From Hydractinia symbiolongicarpus (Eukaryota; Cnidaria; Hydrozoa; Anthoathecata; Hydractiniidae), in NCBI RefSeq assembly GCF_029227915.1, contig NC_079880.1:6946001-7010000 (forward strand): a stretch of 64,000 nt of DNA. The letters run 5' to 3'. The position numbers and the translations under genes were made by a program. Shown here piece by piece: positions 10,091-24,300 of this stretch. Within the stretch, counting starts at the first letter, position 1; each line of letters begins with the position of its first letter. The notes below the pieces were generated by a model that did no database searches, was not told the DNA's origin, and saw only the letters and a program-made list of their open reading frames with translations.

Positions 10091-12330
10091 CTGGATGGTG
10101 GGGTAGCGTTTTATTCAAAAATGTAGACAAATAAGTCATTTTGCGCTGTGAAACCAATCGTAGCTGTTAGGACGCGCTGAAGAAATAGAGACAGATTCAA
10201 AAACTACATTTCATTGATTCTCTAACGGTGTCGGTCCGTTTGAGTTACAACGGTTGGGTCACATATTCGTACCAACCTGTATTTAGCGATATTTTTCTGA
10301 TATTACTAGGTTGCATCGCTTTAAACAATGAAACGATTGACTGTGGGACTTAATTGAATTAACTATGGACTGTGACATGATAAATGTGATAAAGGAGACA
10401 ATTGGACTTCAAGAATAAACATTCTTCTTAATTTGACGTGATTACCGGTAATCAGCCATTACACGGGGCGCTGTGGTAGCACTTCACTTAAAAATTTAGA
10501 TTAAAAAGTCATTTTTTACTGTGGGACCAATCCTAGCCGTTATCACGCGCGGAAGAATTAGTGACAGTTTCAAAAAGTACATTTCATTGACTTTCTAACG
10601 GTGTCAGTCCGTTTGAGTTAAAACGATTGTGTCACATATTCGTACCAACATGTATTTAGCGAAATTTTTTTGATATTACTAGGTTGCATCGCTTTTAACA
10701 ATGAAACGATTGACTGCGGGACTTAATTGAACTAACTTTGGACTGTGACCTGATGAATGTGATAAATGAGACAATTGGACTTCAAGAATAAACATTCTTC
10801 TTAATTTGACGTGATTGTCGGAACTCAGCGATTACACTGGGCGCTGTGGTAGCGCTACATTTAAAAATTTAGATAAATAAGTCATTTTTACTGTGGGACC
10901 AATCCTAGCCGTTATCGCGCGCTGAAGAAATAGCGACAGTTTCAAAAACTACATCTCATTGACTTTCTAACGGTATCAATCCGCTTCAGTTGCATCGGTT
11001 GCGTCACATATTCGTACCAACATGTATTTAGCGATATTTTTCTCATATTACTAGGTTGCATCGCTTTTAACAGTGAAACGATTGACTGTGGCACTTAATT
11101 GAACTGATTTTGGACTGTGACCTTATAAATGTTATAAGTGAGACAATTGAACTCCAGGAAATAACATTCTTCTTAATTTGACATGATTGCACGAACTCAG
11201 CGATTACACTGGGTGCTGGGGTAGCGCTTTATTCAAAAATGTAGACAAATAAGTCATTTTGTGCTGTGGGACCAATCGTGGCCGTTAGGACGCGCTGAAG
11301 AAATAGAGACAGATTCAAAAACTACATTTCATTGAATTTCTAACGGTGTCAGTCCGTTTAAGTTACAACGGTTGTGTCACATATTCGTACCAACATGTAT
11401 TTAGCGATATTTTTCTGATATTACTGGGGTTGCATCGCTTTTAACAATGAAACGATTGACTGTGGGACTTAATTGAACTGATTTTGGACTGTGACCTTAT
11501 AAATGTTATAAGTGAGACAATTGGACTCCAGGAAATAACATTCTTCTTAATTTGACATGAATGCCGGAACTCAGCGATTACATTGGGCGCTGGCGTAGCG
11601 CTTTATTCAAAAATGTAGACAAATAAGTCATTTTGTGCTGTAGGACCAATCCTAGCTGTTAGGACGCGCTGAAGAAATAGAGACAGATTCAAAAACTACA
11701 TTTCATTGACTTTCTAACAGTGTCAGTCCGTTTACGTTACATCGCTTGGGTCACATATTCGTATCAACATGTATTAGCGATATTTTTCTGATATTACTGG
11801 TGTTGCATCGCTTTTAACAATGAAACGATTGACTGTGGCACTCAATTGAACTAACTTTGCACTGTGACTTGATAAATGTGATAAATGAGACAATTGGACT
11901 CCAAGAAAAAACTTTCTTCTTAATTTGACGTGATTGTCGGAACTCAGCGATTACACTGGGCGCTGTGGTAGCGCTACGTTTGAAAATTTAATTAAATAAG
12001 TCATTTTTACTGTGGGACCAATCCTAGCCGTTATCGCGCGATGAAGAAATAGCGACAGGTTCAAACACTACATTTCATTGACTTTCTAACGGTATCAATC
12101 CGCTTCAGTTGCATCTGTTGCGTCACATATTCGTACCAACATGTAATTAGCGATATTTTTCTCATATTACTAGGTTGCATCGCTTTTAACAGTGAAACGA
12201 TTGACTGTGGCACTTAATTGAACTGATTTTGGACTGTGACCTTTTAAATGCTATAAGGGACACAATTGGACTCCAAGAAATAACATTCTTCCTAATTTGA
12301 CATGATTGCCGGAACTCAGCGATTACACTG
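10091..12330. repeat. HOR zone 2: divergent 6-monomer unit
   Basis: A 'GATGGTGGGGTAGCG' marker at 10094 lies 2237 bp before the equivalent 'GATGCTGGGG' at 12331, the same spacing as in the homogenised core, yet the intervening monomers differ at many positions from later units. They include 'TTACTGGGGTTGC' and 'TTACTGGTGTTGC' variants near 11424 and 11795. It looks like an older, unhomogenised relative or edge of the core HOR. Confidence 0.6.
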
Positions 12331-15300
12331 GATGCTGGGGTAGCGTTTTATTCAAAAATGTAGACAAATAAGTCATTTTGCGCTGTTAAACCAATCGTAG
12401 CTGTTAGGAAACGCTGAAGAAATAGAGACAGATTCAAAAACTACATTTCATTGATTCTCTAACGGTGTCAGTACGTTTGAGTTACAACGGTTGGGTCACA
12501 TATTCGTGCCAACCTGTATTTAGCGATATTTTTCTGATATTACTAGGTTGCATCGCTTTTAACAATGAAACGATTGGCTGTGGGACTTAATTGAACTAAC
12601 TTTGGACTGTGAACTGATAAATGTGATAAAGGAGACAATTGAACTCCAAGAAATGACATTCTTCTTAATTTGACGTGATTGCCGGAACTCAGCGATTACA
12701 CTGGGCGCTGTGGTAGCGCTTCAGTTAAAAATTTAGATAAATAAGTCAATTCTTACTGTGGGACCAATCCTAGCCGTTATGGTGCGCTGAAGAAATAGCG
12801 ACAGTTTCAAAAACTACATTTCATTGACTTTCCAACGGTATCACACCGCTTCAGTTGCATCGGTTGCGTCACATATTCGTACCAACATGCATTTAGCGAT
12901 ATTTTTCTGATATTACTAGGTTGCATCGCTTTAAACAATGAAACGATTAACTGTGGGACTTAATTGAATTAACTATGGTCTGTGACATGATAAATGTGAT
13001 TAAGGAGATAATTGGACTTCAAGAATAAACATTCTTCTAAATTTGAGGTGATTACCGGTACTCAGCGATTACACGGGTCGTTGTGGTAGCACTTCATTAA
13101 AAAAATTACATTAAAAAGTCATTTTTTACTGTGGGACCAATCCTAGCCGTTATCACGCGCTGAAGAATTAGTGACAGTTTCAAGAAGTACATTTCATTGA
13201 CTTTCTAACGGTGACAGTCCGTTTGAGTTAAAACAATTGGGTCACATATTCGTACCAACATGTATTTATCGATATTTTTCTGATATTACTAGGTTGCATC
13301 GTTTTTAACAATGAAACGATTGTCTGTGGGACTTAATTGAACTAACTTTGGACTCTGACCTGATAAATGTGATAAATGAGACAACTGGACTCCACGAAAT
13401 AACATTCTTCTTAATTTGACGTGATTGCCAGAACTCAGCGATTACACTGGGCGCTGTGGTAGCGCTTCATTTAAGAATTTAGATAAAAAAACCAATTTTT
13501 ACTGTGAGACCAATCCTAGCCGTTATCGCGCGCTGAAGAAATAGCGACAGTTTCAAAAACTACATTTCATTGACTTTCTAACGGTGTCAGTCCGTTTGAG
13601 TTACAACGGTTGGGTCACATATTCGTACCAACCTGTATTTAGCGATATTTTTCTGATATTACTGGTGTTGCATCGCTTTTAACAATGAAACGGTTGACTG
13701 TGGGACTTAATTGAACTAACTTTGCACTGTGACCTGATAAATGTGATAAATGAGACAATTGAACTCCAAGAAAAAACTTTCTTCTTAATTTGACGTGATT
13801 GTCGGAACTCAGCGATTACACTGGGCGCTGTGGTAGCGCTACATTTAAAATATTAATTAAATAAGTCATTTTTACTGTGGGACCAATCCTAGCCGTTATC
13901 GCGCGCTGAAGAAATAGCGACAGGTTCAAACACTACATTTCATTGACTTTCTAACGGTATCAATCCGCTTCAGTTGCATCTGTTGCGTCACATATTCGTA
14001 CCAACATGTAATTAGCGATATTTTTCTCATATTACTAGGTTGCATCGCTTTTAGCAATGAAACGATTGACTGCGGGACTTAATTGAACTAACTTTGCACT
14101 GTGACCTGATAAATGTGATAAATGAGACAATTGGACTCCAAGAAATAACATTCTTCATAATTTGACGTGATTGTCGGAACTCAGCGATTTCACTGGGCGC
14201 TGTGGTAGCGCTACATTTAAAAAATTAGATAAATAAGTCATTTTTACTGTGGGACCAGTCCTAGCCGTTATCGCGCGCTGAAGAAATAGCGACAGTTTCA
14301 AAAACTACATCTCATTGACTTTCTAACGGTATCAATCCGCTTCAGTTGCATCGGTTGCGTCACATATTCGTACCAACATGTATTTAGCGATATTTTTCTC
14401 ATATTACTAGGTTGCATCGCTTTTAACAGTGAAACGATTGACTGTGGCACTTAATTGAACTGATTTTGGACTGTGATCTTATAAATGTTATAAGTGAGAC
14501 AATTGAACTCCAGGAAATAACATTCTTCTTAATTTGACATGATTGCCGGAACTCGGCGATTACACTGGATGCTGGGGTAGCGTTTTATTCAAAAATGTAG
14601 ACAAATAAGTCATTTTGCGCTGTGAAACCAATCGTAGCTGTTAGGACGCGCTGAAGAAATAGAGACAGATTCAAAAACTACATTTCATTGATTCTCTAAC
14701 GGTGTCAGTCCGTTTGAGTTACAACGGTTGGGTCACATATTCGTGCCAACCTGTATTTAGCGATATTTTTCTGATATTACTAAGTTGCATCGCTTTTAAC
14801 AATGAAACGATTGGCTGTGGGACTTAATTGAACTAACTTTGGACTGTGAACTGATAAATGTGATAAAGGAGACAATTGAACTCCAAGAAATGACATTCTT
14901 CTTAATTTGACGTGATTGCCGGAACTCAGCGATTACACTGGGCGCTGTGGTAGCGCTTCAGTTAAAAATTTAGATAAATAAGTCAATTCTTACTGTGGGA
15001 CCAATCCTAGCCGTTATGGTGCGCTGAAGAAATAGCGACAGTTTCAAAAACTACATTTCATTGACTTTCCAACGGTATCACACCGCTTCAGTTGCATCGG
15101 TTGCGTCACATATTCGTACCAACATGCATTTAGCGATATTTTTCTGATATTACTAGGTTGCATCGCTTGAAACAATGAAACGATTAACTGTGGGACTTAA
15201 TTGAATTAACTATGGTCTGTGACATGATAAATGTGATTAAGGAGATAATTGGACTTCAAGAATAAACATTCTTCTAAATTTGAGGTGATTACCGGTACTC

Positions 15301-18300
15301 AGCGATTACACGGGTCGTTGTGGTAGCACTTCATTAAAAAAATTACATTAAAAAGTCATTTTTTACTGTGGGACCAATCCTAGCCGTTATCACGCGCTGA
15401 AGAATTAGTGACAGTTTCAAGAAGTACATTTCATTGACTTTCTAACGGTGACAGTCCGTTTGAGTTAAAACAATTGGGTCACATATTCGTACCAACATGT
15501 ATTTATCGATATTTTTCTGATATTACTAGGTTGCATCGTTTTTAACAATGAAACGATTGTCTGTGGGACTTAATTGAACTAACTTTGGACTCTGACCTGA
15601 TAAATGTGATAAATGAGACAACTGGACTCCACGAAATAACATTCTTCTTAATTTGACGTGATTGCCAGAACTCAGCGATTACACTGGGCGCTGTGGTAGC
15701 GCTTCATTTAAGAATTTAGATAAAAAAACCAATTTTTACTGTGAGACCAATCCTAGCCGTTATCGCGCGCTGAAGAAATAGCGACAGTTTCAAAAACTAC
15801 ATTTCATTGACTTTCTAACGGTGTCAGTCCGTTTGAGTTACAACGGTTGGGTCACATATTCGTACCAACCTGTATTTAGCGATATTTTTCTGATATTACT
15901 GGTGTTGCATCGCTTTTAACAATGAAACGGTTGACTGTGGGACTTAATTGAACTAACTTTGCACTGTGACCTGATAAATGTGATAAATGAGACAATTGAA
16001 CTCCAAGAAAAAACTTTCTTCTTAATTTGACGTGATTGTCGGAACTCAGCGATTACACTGGGCGCTGTGGTAGCGCTACATTTAAAATATTAATTAAATA
16101 AGTCATTTTTACTGTGGGACCAATCCTAGCCGTTATCGCGCGCTGAAGAAATAGCGACAGGTTCAAACACTACATTTCATTGACTTTCTAACGGTATCAA
16201 TCCGCTTCAGTTGCATCTGTTGCGTCACATATTCGTACCAACATGTAATTAGCGATATTTTTCTCATATTACTAGGTTGCATCGCTTTTAGCAATGAAAC
16301 GATTGACTGCGGGACTTAATTGAACTAACTTTGCACTGTGACCTGATAAATGTGATAAATGAGACAATTGGACTCCAAGAAATAACATTCTTCTTAATTT
16401 GACGTGATTGTCGGAACTCAGCGATTTCACTGGGCGCTGTGGTAGCGCTACATTTAAAAAATTAGATAAATAAGTCATTTTTACTGTGGGACCAGTCCTA
16501 GCCGTTTTCGCGCGCTGAAGAAATAGCGACAGTTTCAAAAACTACATCTCATTGACTTTCTAACGGTATCAATCCGCTTCAGTTGCATCGGTTGCGTCAC
16601 ATATTCGTACCAACATGTATTTAGCGATATTTTTCTCATATTACTAGGTTGCATCGCTTTTAACAGTGAAACGATTGACTGTGGCACTTAATTGAACTGA
16701 TTTTGGACTGTGATCTTATAAATGTTATAAGTGAGACAATTGAACTCCAGGAAATAACATTCTTCTTAATTTGACATGATTGCCGGAACTCGGCGATTAC
16801 ACTGGATGCTGGGGTAGCGTTTTATTCAAAAATGTAGACAAATAAGTCATTTTGCGCTGTGAAACCAATCGTAGCTGTTAGGAAACGCTGAAGAAATAGA
16901 GACAGATTCAAAAACTACATTTCATTGATTCTCTAACGGTGTCAGTACGTTTGAGTTACAACGGTTGGGTCACATATTCGTGCCAACCTGTATTTAGCGA
17001 TATTTTTCTGATATTACTAGGTTGCATCGCTTTTAACAATGAAACGATTGGCTGTGGGACTTAATTGAACTAACTTTGGACTGTGAACTGATAAATGTGA
17101 TAAAGGAGACAATTGAACTCCAAGAAATGACATTCTTCTTAATTTGACGTGATTGCCGGAACTCAGCGATTACACTGGGCGCTGTGGTAGCGCTTCAGTT
17201 AAAAATTTAGATAAATAAGTCAATTCTTACTGTGGGACCAATCCTAGCCGTTATGGTGCGCTGAAGAAATAGCGACAGTTTCAAAAACTACATTTCATTG
17301 ACTTTCCAACGGTATCACACTGCTTCAGTTGCATCGGTTGCGTCACATATTCGTACCAACATGCATTTAGCGATATTTTTCTGATATTACTAGGTTGCAT
17401 CGCTTTAAACAATGAAACGATTAACTGTGGGACTTAATTGAATTAACTATGGTCTGTGACATGATAAATGTGATTAAGGAGATAATTGGACTTCAAGAAT
17501 AAACATTCTTCTAAATTTGAGGTGATTACCGGTACTCAGCGATTACACGGGTCGTTGTGGTAGCACTTCATTAAAAAAATTACATTAAAAAGTCATTTTT
17601 TACTGTGGGACCAATCCTAGCCGTTATCACGCGCTGAAGAATTAGTGACAGTTTCAAGAAGTACATTTCATTGACTTTCTAACGGTGACAGTCCGTTTGA
17701 GTTAAAACAATTGGGTCACATATTCGTACCAACATGTATTTATCGATATTTTTCTGATATTACTAGGTTGCATCGTTTTTAACAATGAAACGATTGTCTG
17801 TGGGACTTAATTGAACTAACTTTGGACTCTGACCTGATAAATGTGATAAATGAGACAACTGGACTCCACGAAATAACATTCTTCTTAATTTGACGTGATT
17901 GCCAGAACTCAGCGATTACACTGGGCGCTGTGGTAGCGCTTCATTTAAGAATTTAGATAAAAAAAACCAATTTTTACTGTGAGACCAATCCTAGCCGTTA
18001 TCGCGCGCTGAAGAAATAGCGACAGTTTCAAAAACTACATTTCATTGACTTTCTAACGGTGTCAGTCCGTTTGAGTTACAACGGTTGGGTCACATATTCG
18101 TACCAACCTGTATTTAGCGATATTTTTCTGATATTACTGGTGTTGCATCGCTTTTAACAATGAAACGGTTGACTGTGGGACTTAATTGAACTAACTTTGC
18201 ACTGTGACCTGATAAATGTGATAAATGAGACAATTGAACTCCAAGAAAAAACTTTCTTCTTAATTTGACGTGATTGTCGGAACTCAGCGATTACACTGGG

Positions 18301-21300
18301 CGCTGTGGTAGCGCTACATTTAAAATATTAATTAAATAAGTCATTTTTACTGTGGGACCAATCCTAGCCGTTATCGCGCGCTGAAGAAATAGCGACAGGT
18401 TCAAACACTACATTTCATTGACTTTCTAACGGTATCAATCCGCTTCAGTTGCATCTGTTGCGTCACATATTCGTACCAACATGTAATTAGCGATATTTTT
18501 CTCATATTACTAGGTTGCATCGCTTTTAGCAATGAAACGATTGACTGCGGGACTTAATTGAACTAACTTTGCACTGTGACCTGATAAATGTGATAAATGA
18601 GACAATTGGACTCCAAGAAATAACATTCTTCATAATTTGACGTGATTGTCGGAACTCAGCGATTTCACTGGGCGCTGTGGTAGCGCTACATTTAAAAAAT
18701 TAGATAAATAAGTCATTTTTACTGTGGGACCAGTCCTAGCCGTTATCGCGCGCTGAAGAAATAGCGACAGTTTCAAAAACTACATCTCATTGACTTTCTA
18801 ACGGTATCAATCCGCTTCAGTTGCATCGGTTGCGTCACATATTCGTACCAACATGTATTTAGCGATATTTTTCTCATATTACTAGGTTGCATCGCTTTTA
18901 ACAGTGAAACGATTGACTGTGGCACTTAATTGAACTGATTTTGGACTGTGATCTTATAAATGTTATAAGTGAGACAATTGAACTCCAGGAAATAACATTC
19001 TTCTTAATTTGACATGATTGCCGGAACTCGGCGATTACACTGGATGCTGGGGTAGCGTTTTATTCAAAAATGTAGACAAATAAGTCATTTTGCGCTGTGA
19101 AACCAATCGTAGCTGTTAGGACGCGCTGAAGAAATAGAGACAGATTCAAAAACTACATTTCATTGATTCTCTAACGGTGTCAGTCCGTTTGAGTTACAAC
19201 GGTTGGGTCACATATTCGTGCCAACCTGTATTTAGCGATATTTTTCTGATATTACTAAGTTGCATCGCTTTTAACAATGAAACGATTGGCTGTGGGACTT
19301 AATTGAACTAACTTTGGACTGTGAACTGATAAATGTGATAAAGGAGACAATTGAACTCCAAGAAATGACATTCTTCTTAATTTGACGTGATTGCCGGAAC
19401 TCAGCGATTACACTGGGCGCTGTGGTAGCGCTTCAGTTAAAAATTTAGATAAATAAGTCAATTCTTACTGTGGGACCAATCCTAGCCGTTATGGTGCGCT
19501 GAAGAAATAGCGACAGTTTCAAAAACTACATTTCATTGACTTTCCAACGGTATCACACCGCTTCAGTTGCATCGGTTGCGTCACATATTCGTACCAACAT
19601 GCATTTAGCGATATTTTTCTGATATTACTAGGTTGCATCGCTTGAAACAATGAAACGATTAACTGTGGGACTTAATTGAATTAACTATGGTCTGTGACAT
19701 GATAAATGTGATTAAGGAGATAATTGGACTTCAAGAATAAACATTCTTCTAAATTTGAGGTGATTACCGGTACTCAGCGATTACACGGGTCGTTGTGGTA
19801 GCACTTCATTAAAAAAATTACATTAAAAAGTCATTTTTTACTGTGGGACCAATCCTAGCCGTTATCACGCGCTGAAGAATTAGTGACAGTTTCAAGAAGT
19901 ACATTTCATTGACTTTCTAACGGTGACAGTCCGTTTGAGTTAAAACAATTGGGTCACATATTCGTACCAACATGTATTTATCGATATTTTTCTGATATTA
20001 CTAGGTTGCATCGTTTTTAACAATGAAACGATTGTCTGTGGGACTTAATTGAACTAACTTTGGACTCTGACCTGATAAATGTGATAAATGAGACAACTGG
20101 ACTCCACGAAATAACATTCTTCTTAATTTGACGTGATTGCCAGAACTCAGCGATTACACTGGGCGCTGTGGTAGCGCTTCATTTAAGAATTTAGATAAAA
20201 AAACCAATTTTTACTGTGAGACCAATCCTAGCCGTTATCGCGCGCTGAAGAAATAGCGACAGTTTCAAAAACTACATTTCATTGACTTTCTAACGGTGTC
20301 AGTCCGTTTGAGTTACAACGGTTGGGTCACATATTCGTACCAACCTGTATTTAGCGATATTTTTCTGATATTACTGGTGTTGCATCGCTTTTAACAATGA
20401 AACGGTTGACTGTGGGACTTAATTGAACTAACTTTGCACTGTGACCTGATAAATGTGATAAATGAGACAATTGAACTCCAAGAAAAAACTTTCTTCTTAA
20501 TTTGACGTGATTGTCGGAACTCAGCGATTACACTGGGCGCTGTGGTAGCGCTACATTTAAAATATTAATTAAATAAGTCATTTTTACTGTGGGACCAATC
20601 CTAGCCGTTATCGCGCGCTGAAGAAATAGCGACAGGTTCAAACACTACATTTCATTGACTTTCTAACGGTATCAATCCGCTTCAGTTGCATCTGTTGCGT
20701 CACATATTCGTACCAACATGTAATTAGCGATATTTTTCTCATATTACTAGGTTGCATCGCTTTTAGCAATGAAACGATTGACTGCGGGACTTAATTGAAC
20801 TAACTTTGCACTGTGACCTGATAAATGTGATAAATGAGACAATTGGACTCCAAGAAATAACATTCTTCTTAATTTGACGTGATTGTCGGAACTCAGCGAT
20901 TTCACTGGGCGCTGTGGTAGCGCTACATTTAAAAAATTAGATAAATAAGTCATTTTTACTGTGGGACCAGTCCTAGCCGTTTTCGCGCGCTGAAGAAATA
21001 GCGACAGTTTCAAAAACTACATCTCATTGACTTTCTAACGGTATCAATCCGCTTCAGTTGCATCGGTTGCGTCACATATTCGTACCAACATGTATTTAGC
21101 GATATTTTTCTCATATTACTAGGTTGCATCGCTTTTAACAGTGAAACGATTGACTGTGGCACTTAATTGAACTGATTTTGGACTGTGATCTTATAAATGT
21201 TATAAGTGAGACAATTGAACTCCAGGAAATAACATTCTTCTTAATTTGACATGATTGCCGGAACTCGGCGATTACACTGGATGCTGGGGTAGCGTTTTAT

Positions 21301-24300
21301 TCAAAAATGTAGACAAATAAGTCATTTTGCGCTGTGAAACCAATCGTAGCTGTTAGGAAACGCTGAAGAAATAGAGACAGATTCAAAAACTACATTTCAT
21401 TGATTCTCTAACGGTGTCAGTACGTTTGAGTTACAACGGTTGGGTCACATATTCGTGCCAACCTGTATTTAGCGATATTTTTCTGATATTACTAGGTTGC
21501 ATCGCTTTTAACAATGAAACGATTGGCTGTGGGACTTAATTGAACTAACTTTGGACTGTGAACTGATAAATGTGATAAAGGAGACAATTGAACTCCAAGA
21601 AATGACATTCTTCTTAATTTGACGTGATTGCCGGAACTCAGCGATTACACTGGGCGCTGTGGTAGCGCTTCAGTTAAAAATTTAGATAAATAAGTCAATT
21701 CTTACTGTGGGACCAATCCTAGCCGTTATGGTGCGCTGAAGAAATAGCGACAGTTTCAAAAACTACATTTCATTGACTTTCCAACGGTATCACACTGCTT
21801 CAGTTGCATCGGTTGCGTCACATATTCGTACCAACATGCATTTAGCGATATTTTTCTGATATTACTAGGTTGCATCGCTTTAAACAATGAAACGATTAAC
21901 TGTGGGACTTAATTGAATTAACTATGGTCTGTGACATGATAAATGTGATTAAGGAGATAATTGGACTTCAAGAATAAACATTCTTCTAAATTTGAGGTGA
22001 TTACCGGTACTCAGCGATTACACGGGTCGTTGTGGTAGCACTTCATTAAAAAAATTACATTAAAAAGTCATTTTTTACTGTGGGACCAATCCTAGCCGTT
22101 ATCACGCGCTGAAGAATTAGTGACAGTTTCAAGAAGTACATTTCATTGACTTTCTAACGGTGACAGTCCGTTTGAGTTAAAACAATTGGGTCACATATTC
22201 GTACCAACATGTATTTATCGATATTTTTCTGATATTACTAGGTTGCATCGTTTTTAACAATGAAACGATTGTCTGTGGGACTTAATTGAACTAACTTTGG
22301 ACTCTGACCTGATAAATGTGATAAATGAGACAACTGGACTCCACGAAATAACATTCTTCTTAATTTGACGTGATTGCCAGAACTCAGCGATTACACTGGG
22401 CGCTGTGGTAGCGCTTCATTTAAGAATTTAGATAAAAAAACCAATTTTTACTGTGAGACCAATCCTAGCCGTTATCGCGCGCTGAAGAAATAGCGACAGT
22501 TTCAAAAACTACATTTCATTGACTTTCTAACGGTGTCAGTCCGTTTGAGTTACAACGGTTGGGTCACATATTCGTACCAACCTGTATTTAGCGATATTTT
22601 TCTGATATTACTGGTGTTGCATCGCTTTTAACAATGAAACGGTTGACTGTGGGACTTAATTGAACTAACTTTGCACTGTGACCTGATAAATGTGATAAAT
22701 GAGACAATTGAACTCCAAGAAAAAACTTTCTTCTTAATTTGACGTGATTGTCGGAACTCAGCGATTACACTGGGCGCTGTGGTAGCGCTACATTTAAAAT
22801 ATTAATTAAATAAGTCATTTTTACTGTGGGACCAATCCTAGCCGTTATCGCGCGCTGAAGAAATAGCGACAGGTTCAAACACTACATTTCATTGACTTTC
22901 TAACGGTATCAATCCGCTTCAGTTGCATCTGTTGCGTCACATATTCGTACCAACATGTAATTAGCGATATTTTTCTCATATTACTAGGTTGCATCGCTTT
23001 TAGCAATGAAACGATTGACTGCGGGACTTAATTGAACTAACTTTGCACTGTGACCTGATAAATGTGATAAATGAGACAATTGGACTCCAAGAAATAACAT
23101 TCTTCATAATTTGACGTGATTGTCGGAACTCAGCGATTTCACTGGGCGCTGTGGTAGCGCTACATTTAAAAAATTAGATAAATAAGTCATTTTTACTGTG
23201 GGACCAGTCCTAGCCGTTATCGCGCGCTGAAGAAATAGCGACAGTTTCAAAAACTACATCTCATTGACTTTCTAACGGTATCAATCCGCTTCAGTTGCAT
23301 CGGTTGCGTCACATATTCGTACCAACATGTATTTAGCGATATTTTTCTCATATTACTAGGTTGCATCGCTTTTAACAGTGAAACGATTGACTGTGGCACT
23401 TAATTGAACTGATTTTGGACTGTGATCTTATAAATGTTATAAGTGAGACAATTGAACTCCAGGAAATAACATTCTTCTTAATTTGACATGATTGCCGGAA
23501 CTCGGCGATTACACTGGATGCTGGGGTAGCGTTTTATTCAAAAATGTAGACAAATAAGTCATTTTGCGCTGTGAAACCAATCGTAGCTGTTAGGACGCGC
23601 TGAAGAAATAGAGACAGATTCAAAAACTACATTTCATTGATTCTCTAACGGTGTCAGTCCGTTTGAGTTACAACGGTTGGGTCACATATTCGTGCCAACC
23701 TGTATTTAGCGATATTTTTCTGATATTACTAAGTTGCATCGCTTTTAACAATGAAACGATTGGCTGTGGGACTTAATTGAACTAACTTTGGACTGTGAAC
23801 TGATAAATGTGATAAAGGAGACAATTGAACTCCAAGAAATGACATTCTTCTTAATTTGACGTGATTGCCGGAACTCAGCGATTACACTGGGCGCTGTGGT
23901 AGCGCTTCAGTTAAAAATTTAGATAAATAAGTCAATTCTTACTGTGGGACCAATCCTAGCCGTTATGGTGCGCTGAAGAAATAGCGACAGTTTCAAAAAC
24001 TACATTTCATTGACTTTCCAACGGTATCACACCGCTTCAGTTGCATCGGTTGCGTCACATATTCGTACCAACATGCATTTAGCGATATTTTTCTGATATT
24101 ACTAGGTTGCATCGCTTGAAACAATGAAACGATTAACTGTGGGACTTAATTGAATTAACTATGGTCTGTGACATGATAAATGTGATTAAGGAGATAATTG
24201 GACTTCAAGAATAAACATTCTTCTAAATTTGAGGTGATTACCGGTACTCAGCGATTACACGGGTCGTTGTGGTAGCACTTCATTAAAAAAATTACATTAA

